Below are positions 10,671 through 21,504 of a stretch of 64,000 bases of DNA, piece by piece. The notes under the pieces are model-generated. The model saw nothing but the letters and a program-made list of their open reading frames with translations. It made no database searches and had not been told where the DNA came from. This DNA is from Rhynchopus euleeides. Its lineage: Eukaryota > Euglenozoa > Diplonemea > Diplonemida > Diplonemidae. The position numbers were made by a program, and so were the translations under genes. The DNA is taken from contig OY723304.1 in assembly GCA_963210315.1 (NCBI GenBank), positions 372,001 through 436,000 of the forward strand, given 5' to 3'. Every line of letters begins with the position of its first letter. The stretch's first letter is position 1.

Positions 10671-13276
10671 AGCTCGCCGAAGGCCTTGTTGGTGAGTGCG
10701 ATCCCCCATACGCATATGGCATAGGTTACCGCGGGGAGCACGTATGTTAGGTACACCTGCCGCAGTGTGTGCGCGTCGCAGCCCCAGTCTCGTCCTGCCA
10801 GCATGTGTAGGAGTGCTAGGCGGCGTCGGTAAGTGATCTTGACTTGCTCGAGGTGCGCGGTCATGCTGCAGGTCTCGTCGATGAGGACCCCCAGGTACTT
10901 CGTTCTGTCACCCCGCTTGACCAGACTCCCATCTGAGTAGGTGAGGGGGAGGTCGGTTTTCCGTATGCCCTCCGCATCTCGCCGTGACACGAAAGGGAGG
11001 AAGGAGGTTTTGTCGCGGGACAGGCGGAAACCAAGTCGGGGGAGGCATTCCTCGAGGAGGCCGAGTGCCGTTTCGGTCTTCGCTGTTGTGTCATCGATAT
11101 CGTCCCCCGTGAGGAGGATGGCCAGATCGTCGGCATATATGGCGGTATACCCTTTGCAGTGCGCGCTGAGGGTATTCGCCACCTCTGCCATGGCGCAGTT
11201 GAAGAGGAGGGGGGACAGCACTGTACCCTGGGGCACCCCCTCGGCCATGTGGTAGGTATCCCCGTGTGTACCACATACTGTCGTAGTCGCCCTTCGGTTG
11301 TCCAGGTAACTTGTGAACCACCGAAGGTATCGTGCTGGTGTGTTCATCTCTTTGAGGCGCCGGAGGATGGCATCTCGACTCACCGTGTCGTACGCCTTCT
11401 CCATGTCCACGGTGAGCAGGATTGCGCTGCGGCCTTCTGCCAGTGCATCCCGTGCCAGCTGTGTGAGCATCGCCACGTTGTCCACCGCGGACCTGTGGCG
11501 ACGGAAGCCTGCCTGCACGTCGTTGAGGTTGTGCATCGGCTCTGTGGGGTCCTCCATGAGCTGTGTGAGCCTCTTGGCGATCATCCGTTCCATCACTTTG
11601 CTCGCCCCGCTCGTGAGTGCGATTGGACGGTAGGAGTTGGGGTCGGAGGCGGGTTTCCCCGGCTTGTGGATCGGGAAGAGGGTCGCTTGTGTCCATTCCT
11701 TCGGGAGTCTGCCGCTCACCCACGACAGGTTGCAGATGTGCAGCAGGCCCTCCCGTGCCCTGGGGCCGAGGTGTTTGAGGAACTCATTGTGGACACCGTC
11801 TGGGCCTGGCGTCTTCTTGTCGGCCAGCGAGTGGATGATGATGTCAAGCTCCGCCCTGGTGAAGGGGGCCTCTGAGGGGTGGGGTTTCGCGCTTTCCGGT
11901 GGGAGTTGTGGGGCACTTAATGGCTCGTCCGGGTGGGCCACCCCCCCGCCGCCGCTTGTCGCCGCATACAGTCGTCCGAGGCAGTCGGCCTTCTGTCTGT
12001 CAGTGGTGAGGGGGTCCCCCTCGTCGAGTAGTGGGTACGGCTGGGCTTTGTCCGCTCTGCCGTCCAGCTCACGCAGGAGGTTGAAGGCCCCGTTGGTGCG
12101 CGAGGCGTCAGTTGCCCGGGCTTCCCAGACCTCACGCTTCGCTCGCCGGATTTGGTTGGTGACTTCCCTCCTGAGGCGGGTGAGGGTTGTGCCGTCATCT
12201 TTCGTGAGCTGCGCCGGTGGTGTGCGTTGTTGGCGCCCGATCTCCGTGTCCCTCTCGCGGATCGCTTTTTGCACCTTCTTGTCGCACCATCGACGCTTCC
12301 GCTTCCGCCTGCGGTGTCTAGGGATGTGGCGCTTCGCCACCTCCAGCAGCGTGTGGGCCCATCGCGCGTACGCGGTGGTCGCATCCTTCCACCCGCTTAC
12401 TCCGTCAGCACTCCGCTCCATCTCAGCGCAGTAAGCTTCCCAGTCCGCCTCCTTCCAGTTCCACAGCGGTTTGGTATTCGTTGTGTCCCTGTGTTGCGGT
12501 TCTGTGAGGTGCTCGCAGGGAACGTCGAATTCCATCGGCAGGTGATCGGAGCTCCCGGTGTTCAGCACCCTCCATTGCACCGGGTTCCAGTCACTCGCGA
12601 CGACGACATCGGGTGATGTAGCGTTTTCGCCTACTATGCGCGTCGATGATTCAGGGGTGTTGTAGATGCGCATGCCGTGTTCCTGTGCCCAGTCATTGAG
12701 TTGGGTCCCGACGGTGTTCGGTGTCTTCGCCGCGCTCCATGTTGGGTGGTGCGCGTTCAGGTCACCTGCGATCACGACGTTATCTCCACACGGCAACTCC
12801 TCGGTGTCGAAGTCATCCCGCCTGGTGTCCGCCTTTTGTAAACCCACTGCGCTGGGACGGTAGATGTGAATGATATGTACGCCGCACACCTCCACGTCCT
12901 GTCGCTCTGTGACTTTCCAATTCTTGTATTCTGCCACTGTTGCGCCCAGGTCTTTGCGCACCAGGGTAGTGATACCGCCCCCGTGGGTCTCACTTGTCCC
13001 CTTGGCCCGCGACGCCTTCCGGACACGGGTGTGTGCTGCGTACCCGTTGAAGTTGATCTTCCCCGTCTGGGCGGCCTTTAGCTCCTGGAGGAGGACGACG
13101 TCGTATCGTTTCTTCTCCAGGAGGGTGTTGAGCTCCGCCTTTCTCGCCGGGGTGAGGCCGTTGATATTCCAGCTCAGGCATTTCAGGAGGGGGCCTGGGT
13201 TGGGTTCTATGCCTGCCTCGAGTAGCAGTCGTCGTGTGGTTTCGGCCTGACTGTGGAGGCGTGTGGGCGCTGGTGG
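10650..13276 (-). CDS. LINE-A ORF2 N-terminal part: APE endonuclease and reverse transcriptase
   Basis: The frame is open from the codon after the ORF1 stop. It carries a 2A-like GIEPNPGP, then the APE endonuclease (SWNINGL, LLQE, IAGDLNAHHP, SSDHLPMEF), then the RT core with GVPQGTVLSPLLF and the catalytic YADDLAIL. The RT copies the element RNA at a nicked target. No ATG precedes the endonuclease; the first Met is well inside it (EHGMRIYN). ORF2 therefore cannot start at its own AUG without losing the EN active-site N-terminus. It is in the same frame as ORF1. A frameshift near 10650-10668 separates it from the RNase H part. Confidence 0.87.
13190..13213 (-). other. 2A-like motif in LINE-A
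   Basis: The residues GIEPNPGP, preceded by RRLLLEA, resemble the 2A ribosome-skipping consensus D-(V/I)-E-x-N-P-G-P, with the first Asp replaced by Gly. The last Pro is the 29th codon after the ORF1 UGA. 2A-like peptides are known at the N-terminus of ORF2-type proteins in several non-LTR families. The Gly substitution may weaken skipping. Confidence 0.6.
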
Positions 13277-14947
13277 TCAGACCCGGAAGGGTTTATCCGG
13301 GGACTTAGGGGACCGTGGCGCGGCTTTACGCGCGCCGTCGCGTTCACGCCCAGTGCCCCGTGGTGGCGAAGAGGTAGCAGTGGTCTTTGTCCCCCGGACC
13401 CTGTCCCGCTTGTCAGGCGACATGGTGAGGGGGATCGGCGTCGGTGGCCTCTCGTCCCTGTCCGTCCTCGTCCGCGGTGTCGTCTTCTGTGGTGTAGTCT
13501 GGGGCTCTGCGGTAGTCTGGGGCTCTGCGGGGGCCCCTTTCGCGACCAGACTTGCACGTACTAGTTCGTGCATCTTGTCCAGCCGCGTCTGGAGGGCGAG
13601 GTTTTGCGCACGGAGGATTTTCATGTCCTCGCGTGTGCTCTCCAGCTGTGCCTGCAGAGCTGCCACTAGCGGGTCGGGTGTGGGTGCGCGTGTGGGTGCG
13701 GGGTCCCTCATCTGGGTGTCCGTCTGTCCGGCTGCCTTCTTCTCCTTCTTCTTCTTCGTCTTCTTCTTGATCGGCAGCATCTCGCTCCCAGGCACTCCCG
13801 CCGGCGGCGTCGGTGTGGGTGCAGGCGCAGGCGCAGTCGTGTTCTTCGGCGCAGGCGTGTTCTTCTGCGTCTTCTGTGTGGTGGGCTTGGTCGGCTTTGT
13901 GCTGCGGGGGGCTGCACGGTCGAACAGGTGGCCATCCTGCTCCTGCCTGTACCGTCGGACGGTGATGATCCCCTTCTGCGTGATGATGGGGTTGGTGCTT
14001 GGTGGTGGGGCTCCGCGGTACATCGCCACGCGTCGCCCTTCCGTCCGTGCGCTAGTGAGGAAGGTGGGGGTCCACCCCAGCTCCTCCAGCATTTTCCCCA
14101 CGCACTTCCGAGAGTAGTCGGTCGATAAGCCGTCGACCAGCCACTTCTCCTCCGCGAGGTTGCGTGCCAGGCTGTCACCCAGCACCTGTGCTGCCGTCTG
14201 CAGCGGCGTTGTTGTGGGCACCGCCATCCCGAGCCCACCTTTGCTCAGCAGGATGACCCTGCCGCCCAGTGCCTGTGCCTGTTGGCGCGCGGCATCCACC
14301 TGTGTGTCGGGTGCGAGGGGCGTCACTCGTTCCGTGCTGCTCCTCGTCTTCCCTGTGAAAAAGGGGCGCGCAAACACCCCGCCGTCGCCGCTCGCTCTCA
14401 GCAGCCCTGCCAGCTCGGTGGCGTCGACCGTCACCCTGTATGTGGTGGGGGCCTCCTGGTGGGGCCTCCTGGGGTTGAGGGTGATGATTCCGTGTACATC
14501 ACCCCCGTGCCGTCTCACCCAGTCGCACGCCGTCTTCTTCGACAGCTGTCGTCCCATCACCACGACCGGCTTGAGTCCTTCCCCCATGGTGGGGGCCGTG
14601 ACGCCCCGTGGGGCGTAGCGCACCTGCCCTCGCAGGTTCACCATGCAGCGTCGCACCGTCCGCAGCTCTCCCCCCCTCTGCAGCACGACGTCGGTGCAGC
14701 TTTTTGCGAGGCTCTTTGGGGCCTCGTCGGCGCAGATAAGCAGCATCGCTGCTTGCACGTTCTCGTTGATCGCTGCCTTCATGGCAGCCTGCGTCTCATT
14801 TTTGTGGCAGAGATAAACTCCGCCCTGCTCGAGGAAGGACTTCGCGTCCTTCGCTATTGGGGTGTCCCAATCTCCTTCCCGCAGTTCCCAGCGCTCCGGC
14901 GCCGCTTTGCCTAGCCCAGCGGATCCCGACGTGGAGGGGGGCGCCAT
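13277..14947 (-). CDS. LINE-A ORF1 (gag-like)
   Basis: This has 556 residues from the ATG at 14947 (MAPPSTSGS). The frame is open further upstream to 15421, so an earlier start is possible. There is a central region of unknown fold, a Pro/Thr-rich stretch, a Lys-rich basic cluster (KKKTKKKKEKK, likely RNA binding or nuclear localisation) and a C-terminal coiled coil (VAALQAQLESTREDMKILR and following heptads). This suits an RNA-binding, self-assembling ORF1 protein. It ends at TGA 13277-13279, and ORF2 continues in frame. Confidence 0.75.
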   Translation of the reverse strand: MAPPSTSGSAGLGKAAPERWELREGDWDTPIAKDAKSFLEQGGVYLCHKNETQAAMKAAINENVQAAMLLICADEAPKSLAKSCTDVVLQRGGELRTVRRCMVNLRGQVRYAPRGVTAPTMGEGLKPVVVMGRQLSKKTACDWVRRHGGDVHGIITLNPRRPHQEAPTTYRVTVDATELAGLLRASGDGGVFARPFFTGKTRSSTERVTPLAPDTQVDAARQQAQALGGRVILLSKGGLGMAVPTTTPLQTAAQVLGDSLARNLAEEKWLVDGLSTDYSRKCVGKMLEELGWTPTFLTSARTEGRRVAMYRGAPPPSTNPIITQKGIITVRRYRQEQDGHLFDRAAPRSTKPTKPTTQKTQKNTPAPKNTTAPAPAPTPTPPAGVPGSEMLPIKKKTKKKKEKKAAGQTDTQMRDPAPTRAPTPDPLVAALQAQLESTREDMKILRAQNLALQTRLDKMHELVRASLVAKGAPAEPQTTAEPQTTPQKTTPRTRTDRDERPPTPIPLTMSPDKRDRVRGTKTTATSSPPRGTGRERDGARKAAPRSPKSPDKPFRV

Positions 14948-15275
14948 TTGCGGGGGAGGGGGGGAGGGGGGGTCAGTACGTGCTACTTGATCAGTAGTCC
15001 GTTGATGTGTGAGTTGTGTCCGCCTTTTTTTTTTCCCTCTTGTGTCCCATGCCTTGTTTGCAGTGATCGCATTGTTGGCCATCCTTGCTGTAGTTCGGCA
15101 TGCCGCCCTTCCCACCTTCCCCCACCCCCTCCCCGGCGGTTTTGCTCTCCGTGTGGTTTGGTGGTACTGGTGAGCCATCTGGGGAAAGAACCTTGACAAT
15201 CCCGGGCCGGCAGTACGTTCGTCACCCCCACGGGCTCGGCCGGTTTCTAAAAAAAAATTTAGGCAATCTACGTCC

Positions 15276-15438
15276 GCAGGCCAAGAACCCGGTGTGCAGA
15301 TGCACGTTGGGAGCCCCCTGAAGTCCGCACACGCCCTCTCTGAGTAGTCCCCGACCAAGCGCTGGCCTCTCTGACCGACTACCATGCCGCCGCAGGCCAA
15401 GAACCCGGTGTGCCGAAGCACGTTGGGAGCCCCCTGAA
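15276..15438 (-). repeat. Tandem duplication in LINE-A 5' region
   Basis: A block beginning GCAGGCCAAGAACCCGGTGT is repeated 116 bp apart (15276 and 15392), each copy ending in GGGAGCCCCCTGAAGT. The same duplicated pair occurs in the second copy at about 59076-59239. Duplicated 5' monomers act as promoters in some LINEs, but no promoter element is recognised here. Confidence 0.65.
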
Positions 15439-15641
15439 GTCAACACAGCACCCCGCCAGTGGCTCCAGCTGTCCCTCCCCATGTCAGAGTTGACGGAAAA
15501 AGGCGGACCCTCTTTTGTCCCAGTGCTCCGTGCTATGCACTGGGACCCCGTTGCCCAGGCGGACCAGCCTGGGGGAGCCCTCGGGGTGTGGGGTTGAGTT
15601 TTACGACTTCCCTAGGTCTTAGGTAGTTTAAGGTCGTGCCC

Positions 15642-18632
15642 AGGACCAACCGGGGGTCAGCCTGCGTGGTGGAGAATGAGGGGAATTTTTCAGCCGGATT
15701 CCTCCAACCGTGTCCTGAGATAACCGGAGATCAAGGGTCAGGGGCGTGTTGCTGACCTGCCCATGCTGGCAACATAGCCGCAGCGGCGCCAAAGCAACAA
15801 CAAGATCATGGGGCGTTGCCCGGGACCGTGCGATACTCCTGATTCCCCCACAAGCACACCCATTTTGATTTGTGAGATTCGGACTACCTTCTGTTGAATG
15901 CAGATGTGTGGAGACTGTGAGGGTGATCATCCCAAAGCTTCGGTTGTACGATTTCCTTCGTTACCTCGTTACTTCGCGGCTTCGCTACGCTTCACCGCTC
16001 GTCACCAGTAAACAAATTTGACATCGACAACCTTACCTTCCACACAGCACCGGAACAAACGCAGTTCCAAACAACGGCACACAGCGTACAGAAAAGTCGC
16101 AGAATCCCTTCAATCTCAAAAAAGTGGCAACAAAGAAGAGGCTACCCGGCTGCGGGTGTTTCGTTCAGTTCTCTTTGTTTGGAGGGTGCTTATATAATTG
16201 ACTTGTTCGAACGACATCCGATCAACCCTAGCGATGTTCGGTCTTCAAAATTTTGCATTTTATTTGGGGGATGTGTGGAAAGAAGCACTGCTGCTGACAA
16301 GACAGGGCCTGCGACACATGTCATGCCGAAGGTGGGGATTGGCAGCGGTGCGAGAGAATAGATCTCGACGGCCCCTCCCAAGACAGGCAGAGCGTCTCTC
16401 CGGACAAGACGTTTATTTTTGAAGATTTGGGCATCACACCCACACCCCACGACACACTCAGCCCATATCGTTCACTCTGGCAAGCTCTCGCTGGGGGGGA
16501 GTGGTTCCCGACAACAGCAGGGAGATCAGAGAGAAGTTCTTTTGGATGCAGTTGTGCGTGGGGTCAGTTCGGTGCATTTGATTTGGAGAGTGCGGGCAAC
16601 CCCTCCGCGCGTCGCCACACCCTGCGTGCTGTGCACTGTGTCTGGTGTGATAATTTTTATTATACTTGTGGCGTACAAAACAAGGTCTCTTCACAACAAA
16701 CGCCTCGCGACTGAGTCCAAGAGGGAGAGATGTGCAAATAATATTTCAAGGGAAATACATCCGCACAGTATACGAGAAGGGGAGAGAGAAAGAGAGGGGC
16801 AATGAGGCGCCACTAGTTCGTGACTACTGCTGGTTTCCTTCTGCTGTCTGTCGTAGCGGGGGATGTAGGGGGGGGTGGGGCACGGGGAAACGGAGGGCGC
16901 ACACAGGGCGCACCACCCGGTAGATTCAACTCAACTCCACATCTGCAACAGAGAAAAGCTTCATCCCTCCCAGTGGGTGTCTTCGGCCTCAAAACTGATT
17001 TCTGTGGGGGCTGGGGGAGGGCAGGGGCATCATTCCTGCGCGGCGGCACAACCGGGTATGCGTGTGCCTCGGGTCTTGCCACCCCAGGGTCTCCATAATT
17101 GAGAAGGGGGTGTCGGTGCCGGGCACCCAAACCCACATGTTCAGGCCTGACGTGCTCTCCAGCAGGCGAGTCTCATCCGATGGATCCAGGGTAGGGTTCG
17201 GGTATACGGGGCTCGCAGGGGACGCCACAGATTTGACGGGCACCCGACACCTGTCCGAGTGAGTTGACCGGTGCGGTGCGACGCCCGGTGATGCTTCGCC
17301 ACCAGTTGACTCTCCTCGAGGGTAGTGATGCGCGCGTTGCGGGGAGGGGCGGCGTATGGAGCATTGCGTGCGCATGTCTAGTGGACAGCAGCCCACATAG
17401 ACAGCTCTTGGTGCCGTGTTCAGCTGCCGGAGACGCTGTTGTGGAAAAGAAGTAAACAAATATCGCAGCCGTTTGTCAAAGTTTGCGTTGCCCACCCAAC
17501 CTAGACGGAGGGGCCCAAAAGGGAAAGGGCGAAACGCATTTTTTTTTGGCGACAGTGTGGCTGAGTGTGATCTGTCTGTTTTCGCACAGCGTCCCACTCC
17601 GCTTTGCACGGCATCTGTAGCATGTTGGCTCACGGGTGTTCGCTTTGGTTCGGTGACAGGGCCAGGGTAATGCGGGTGCCGACTATAGCACCGCAAGGTG
17701 AGCTGTGTGTCAACACGGAGACACCTCCGTGAAAGCCAAAAATACTCCAACGGAACAAAACGACAGCGCGCCGACGATAAAAAGTCTCGACGCAGCTGCA
17801 CACCGCGACAGAACATTTTTCAACAACATTTTCTTCTTCAATGCACCGGCAGGGTTGCAGGACACGAGAGATGAGCCCAACAAAACCTCGGCGAGACGCT
17901 TGGCCTGCCTGTGCTGAAACAATGAAAGAGGTGACGAAAGAGAGGGCGTGCTTCCACCAAGAGCGCTCCCGTGTGTGCTGGGGAACACAGCTTGTGGATC
18001 ACCTACATAATGACGAAACGCCTGGTCTGAGAACACCGCCGACAAAAAAAGACATGAATCTTGTTCTCTAGAGCTGTGCGCAGCGGCATAGTCTTTTTTA
18101 GTGATAAAAAATCGCTCTGACTGCAGTGCATGCATTCACCAGATCGGCCTCCGGGTTGGGGAACTGCGACCTTTCTTTCATTGGCGTCTGTTTCCTACAG
18201 CGCGCTGGTCTGATATAACCATGCCCACACCATGCCGTGTTTGTGTGCCTCGAATGAGCAGGCTCTTCGATGCACACCCACGTGAGTGCACTTGCAAGGG
18301 CTCAACAGCCTGGCAGCCTCAAGAGGGATCTTCGCTATTCGGCAAGTTTTGGCAAAGCTTTTGGCGTTTTTCTCAGAATAGCAAGAGGAGAAAATACCCA
18401 AAGCTGCACCTCCTCCGGCACACGCGCGAAGACTCCCTCGGAAGGGCAGGCTCTGATGCACACACACGTGAAGCATTTTTGGTGTCGGTGGGCACTTCCA
18501 CTGTCGGGGGGTGAGGCCAGGCGTAACCCAGCCCTTTCAGACACGCAGTAACACCCTATAATAACTTCGCACCCGTCCCCACCCTCGCTGTGCATTCCTC
18601 CGTAAATACACGCGAATCTTTTTTTTGGCAGT
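15642..18632. other. Gene-free stretch
   Basis: I see no supportable gene. The longest frames (up to 275 codons) lack domains. Around 17585-17790 (plus) a diverged match to the LINE-A 3' UTR (9023-9190) can be seen, sharing GTAGC, TTGGCTCAC and CACGGAGACACCTCC in the same order, so a decayed LINE tail is likely. Simple G-runs occur near 16860-16880. Confidence 0.45.
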
Positions 18633-18741
18633 GGGGGCCCTCGCTACCAAGTGTGACTGAGTGAGAAAAAGTGAGAAGTCAGCCATGTTTGGCTGAAAAC
18701 TGACGACTCGTGACTCACAGTGACTCGTAGCGAGGGCCCCC
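18633..18741 (+). repeat. 109-bp MITE, copy B
   Basis: It is identical to copy A by eye. It is flanked by the 3-bp duplication AGT (18630-18632 and 18742-18744). Confidence 0.9.
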
Positions 18742-19386
18742 AGTAGCCAGTGTTTTTTCCAGGATTCCGGAAATCGGGATTCGGGGGGGTACATTTTTTA
18801 AGGTGTATGGTGTGTCCGGAAAAGGGCTTCATTTGCAGTATTCTGGCAGTAATCTGACGTTGTGCGGCTTTCTGTGCCAGCTCTGTGACAGTTATCCCGT
18901 CGCCGACACCGAAAACCGCAATGAGACGTCTTCCCGTGGGCTTTGTATGTTGATACAGCGGTCAGATTTGGGACCGTCTCAACGAACTGATGGCACGATA
19001 CCGGTCGAGGTCAGTTGGAGGGGTTGGTCGTCACAGGTGAACGTTGCTAGCTTGGTTGTGTCTTACTGGGCACGAAGGGGTCAGCAATTGCCGAAGAAAA
19101 GTGGCTGGCGCTAGCCCCCTCCCGTCGTCCTCCCTGCGGTCCTTGAAGTCATTGCACTTCGGGTAGCTGATGTCTGGAGGTGCTTGTGCAACAGTGCCTC
19201 TGAGATCCGGCCCGTGCATGCACGCCTGTCCCTGCATTCACTCTCTGACCACGTGTGTGTGGCATTGTAGTGTAGCTGAGGCTTGCACTGAACAGCTCGG
19301 CCATCTGATACAGCCAGGTGGACGGGGTAAAGAAGGGGTTGCCTTCGGTGGCTGGGCATATGTCTACTCGACAGGCACACAGCACA

Positions 19387-20220
19387 GGGGGGTCTGGGGG
19401 GCGGAGCCCCCCAGCCGCCGGAGGCCACGGTAGTGAACATCTGTTCCTTGCGGGTGGATAGATTCTGTGTGAGATGGCTGCGTCTTCCTGAGGCTACCTG
19501 ATGTGACTTCACCAGACATACGCCACAGGGGGTCCCCTTCAGACAGGGACCCTCAGGCTGGATGTAGTCGGCCACCCTCCCGACCCACACCCGGGCCCAC
19601 CACCCACACCTTTTCCGCCAGAAAGTGTCGTTATTTGAAAGAGCTGGGCTCCCCGAAGCCGTAGTATATTTTTTCGGCGGCCTACGTGCCAAAAAGTGCC
19701 CCTTACTCAGTACAGAACAAGTTTAAAAAAATGTACCCCCCCGGGGGCAGGGCTGTTCCTAACTGGGGGGCTTGTTCCCCACTTTCAGGATTCTGAACTT
19801 TTTTTCTAAGAATTTTTGTAAGGGGAAAAAAAGTTTTTTTCTAAGAATTTTATTAGGGGAATTTTTTTCTAACGTTGTTTCGCAGAGGAAAAAACTTTTT
19901 CTAAGTTTTCCCCAGTCGACAGGGCGCGCACAAGGATGGAAGGGAAGTCTGTCCCACGTACCGTTCGCCTTGCTGGCCAACTGGAGAGCCAGACGTTCAC
20001 TACCGTGGCCTCCGGCGGCTGGGGGGCTCACGCCCCCCAGACCCCCCTGTGGCGTACGTCTCGTACTCAAGTCCTTCGAATCCCATCAAGTCGGGGTCCA
20101 ACCACTCCAGTCGCCTCTGAGGACGCAGCCAACTCGCACAGAATCTGTACGCCCACACGAACAGATGTTCGCTACCGTGGCCTCCGGCGGCTGGGGGGCA
20201 CCGCCCCCCAGACCCCCGAT
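19387..20220. repeat. GC-hairpin repeat family, three copies
   Basis: Copies at about 19387-19440 (minus), 19993-20048 (plus) and 20161-20220 (plus) share CTACCGTGGCCTCCGGCGGC followed by the hairpin CTGGGGGGC...GCCCCCCAG and a C-run. Sequence around the first copy and between the other two is also related (shared CACAGAATCT and AACAGATGTTC), so the unit is longer than the hairpin and one copy is inverted. Confidence 0.6.
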
Positions 20221-21010
20221 GTAGCGTGTGCCCGTCCATCTATCTCACTTCCCCGGGTACAGTGCAGCGTAGGAGGTCAGCGCATCCATGAAGCGCTTCT
20301 TCGAAGCCTGACTGACATCGGACAGGAGGTCGGGCTTCCCCACCTGGGAGGTACACTTGCCGCGTTCGCGACATGCGTGACACGCGACACGCTACCTGAA
20401 ACGTGAGTGTGCCTTGCTAACACGGGCATTTCAACGGTCTGCCGGCGACCGTTCCCCAAACCAGTAAACCAGCAGTTTTGGAAAATCGGAGAGATCACCC
20501 TACTGCGCTGAATATGGTGCGCACCACTGCAAAAATCCCCGGGAGCTTTTGGGCTTTCAGACCCGAAGGGGCCAGCAGGTGGGTGGCGTCGGGGAGTGGC
20601 AGCTTTGTAACTGTCCTCCAGCTGCTGGCATGTCCAGCCCTGCGAGAGTGCCAAGGTGTATTGAGTCCCTGCGGAGCACAACCCCCGATGAGAACGAGCG
20701 CCAGGTGATCCTCATTCATTTTCAGCTGTAACGCGCATGAGGGGCACTCTCTGCCGCAAGCATCTCTGGGCATCACTCGAGAGCTATCACATGATGACGC
20801 GGAGAGAAATCAGAGAAAAGGTCCCGCCTGACGGGCACGCCCCTGGAAACTGTGGGGGGGCGAGCAAAAAATCCCTTGTAAAAATTCTTAGAAAAAACCT
20901 GGTTCCCCGACCCAAAAAACCTGGAAAAAGGGCTCGTTCCCCGCCCAGGCCTGCCCGGGGGGGTACATTTGGGGTCTGGCCCCGCCGGGGGGGTACTTTG
21001 TACCCCCCCG
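19725..21010. mobile_element. Candidate non-autonomous element with long inverted ends
   Basis: Sequence at about 19725-19870 and the reverse complement of about 20870-21010 share AATGTACCCCCCCGGG, then GGGGAAC-type blocks, then CTAAGAATTTTTnnAAGGG. They therefore form imperfect inverted ends about 1.2 kb apart, enclosing the GC-hairpin repeats. No transposase and no clear target duplication are seen, so the boundaries are approximate. Confidence 0.35.
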
Positions 21011-21472
21011 TCCGGCATGGAAAAAACACTGCAGTAGCGCAGACTCACCGAGCACCTGCTTTTGATGCGATCACCCCTGCAGCGCACACTAGCACATACA
21101 GTGAATCATCTCTTGCAGCAGTGCAGCGCGTGGTGAACACTCTTTGTGACTGACCAGGATACTATCAGGAATGGGAAACGCTTGCAGTGGGCGCAGGGGC
21201 AAAATAGCCCCACTGTCAACGCGTTGGGGTTTGGGCGAGGGGGGGGTTTGATTGTAGAAAGTAGCGTATTTGCGTACGGTTTGGGCGAGGGGTGGGGGGG
21301 GGGGCATGATGCAATGGCCCTCTTCTTCTCTGAGGGGAGAGCGGGTGGGGTTGGCTGGCCTCCACGAAGGCCCGGGCGGTTGAAATAACCACGCGAGTTT
21401 CAGGCAGAGCATACGGGCATCAGCTGATGCTGGTTTGTTTTGTGGGTGTGCGATTTTACTACAGTATTCTGT
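21011..21472. other. Short gene-free stretch before the split MITE
   Basis: It contains a short direct repeat around GGTTTGGGCGAGGGG (21229-21243 and 21279-21294) and G-runs. No gene is visible. Confidence 0.4.
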
Positions 21473-21504
21473 GGGGGCCCTCGCTACCAAGTGTGACTGA
21501 GTGA
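21473..21504 (+). repeat. 109-bp MITE copy C, left piece, split by LINE-B
   Basis: This is the first 32 bp of the MITE, ending in GACTGAGTGA. The rest of the same copy resumes at 28656 with that 10-bp stretch duplicated. The outer 3-bp MITE duplication is TGT (21470-21472 and 28743-28745). Confidence 0.9.

Larger units (their letters stand above)
9012..15641 (-). mobile_element. LINE-A: APE-RT-RNase H non-LTR retrotransposon
   Basis: In element orientation the order is a 5' region with internal repeats (15641 to about 14950), ORF1, a single UGA, the ORF2 APE endonuclease and reverse transcriptase, RNase H, a 3' UTR, and an A-run (T-run at about 9012-9022 on plus). APE + RT + RNase H places it near the I/Ingi superfamily. 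The 5' boundary is inferred from a second copy of the 5' region that ends at the same base (59446). No clear target duplication was found. ORF2 carries one frameshift near 10650-10668, so this copy looks damaged but young. Confidence 0.85.

Noticed and set aside
16989-17816. 275-codon minus-strand frame
   Set aside because: It has no domain, signal or coding-like composition, and it overlaps a probable LINE 3' UTR relic.
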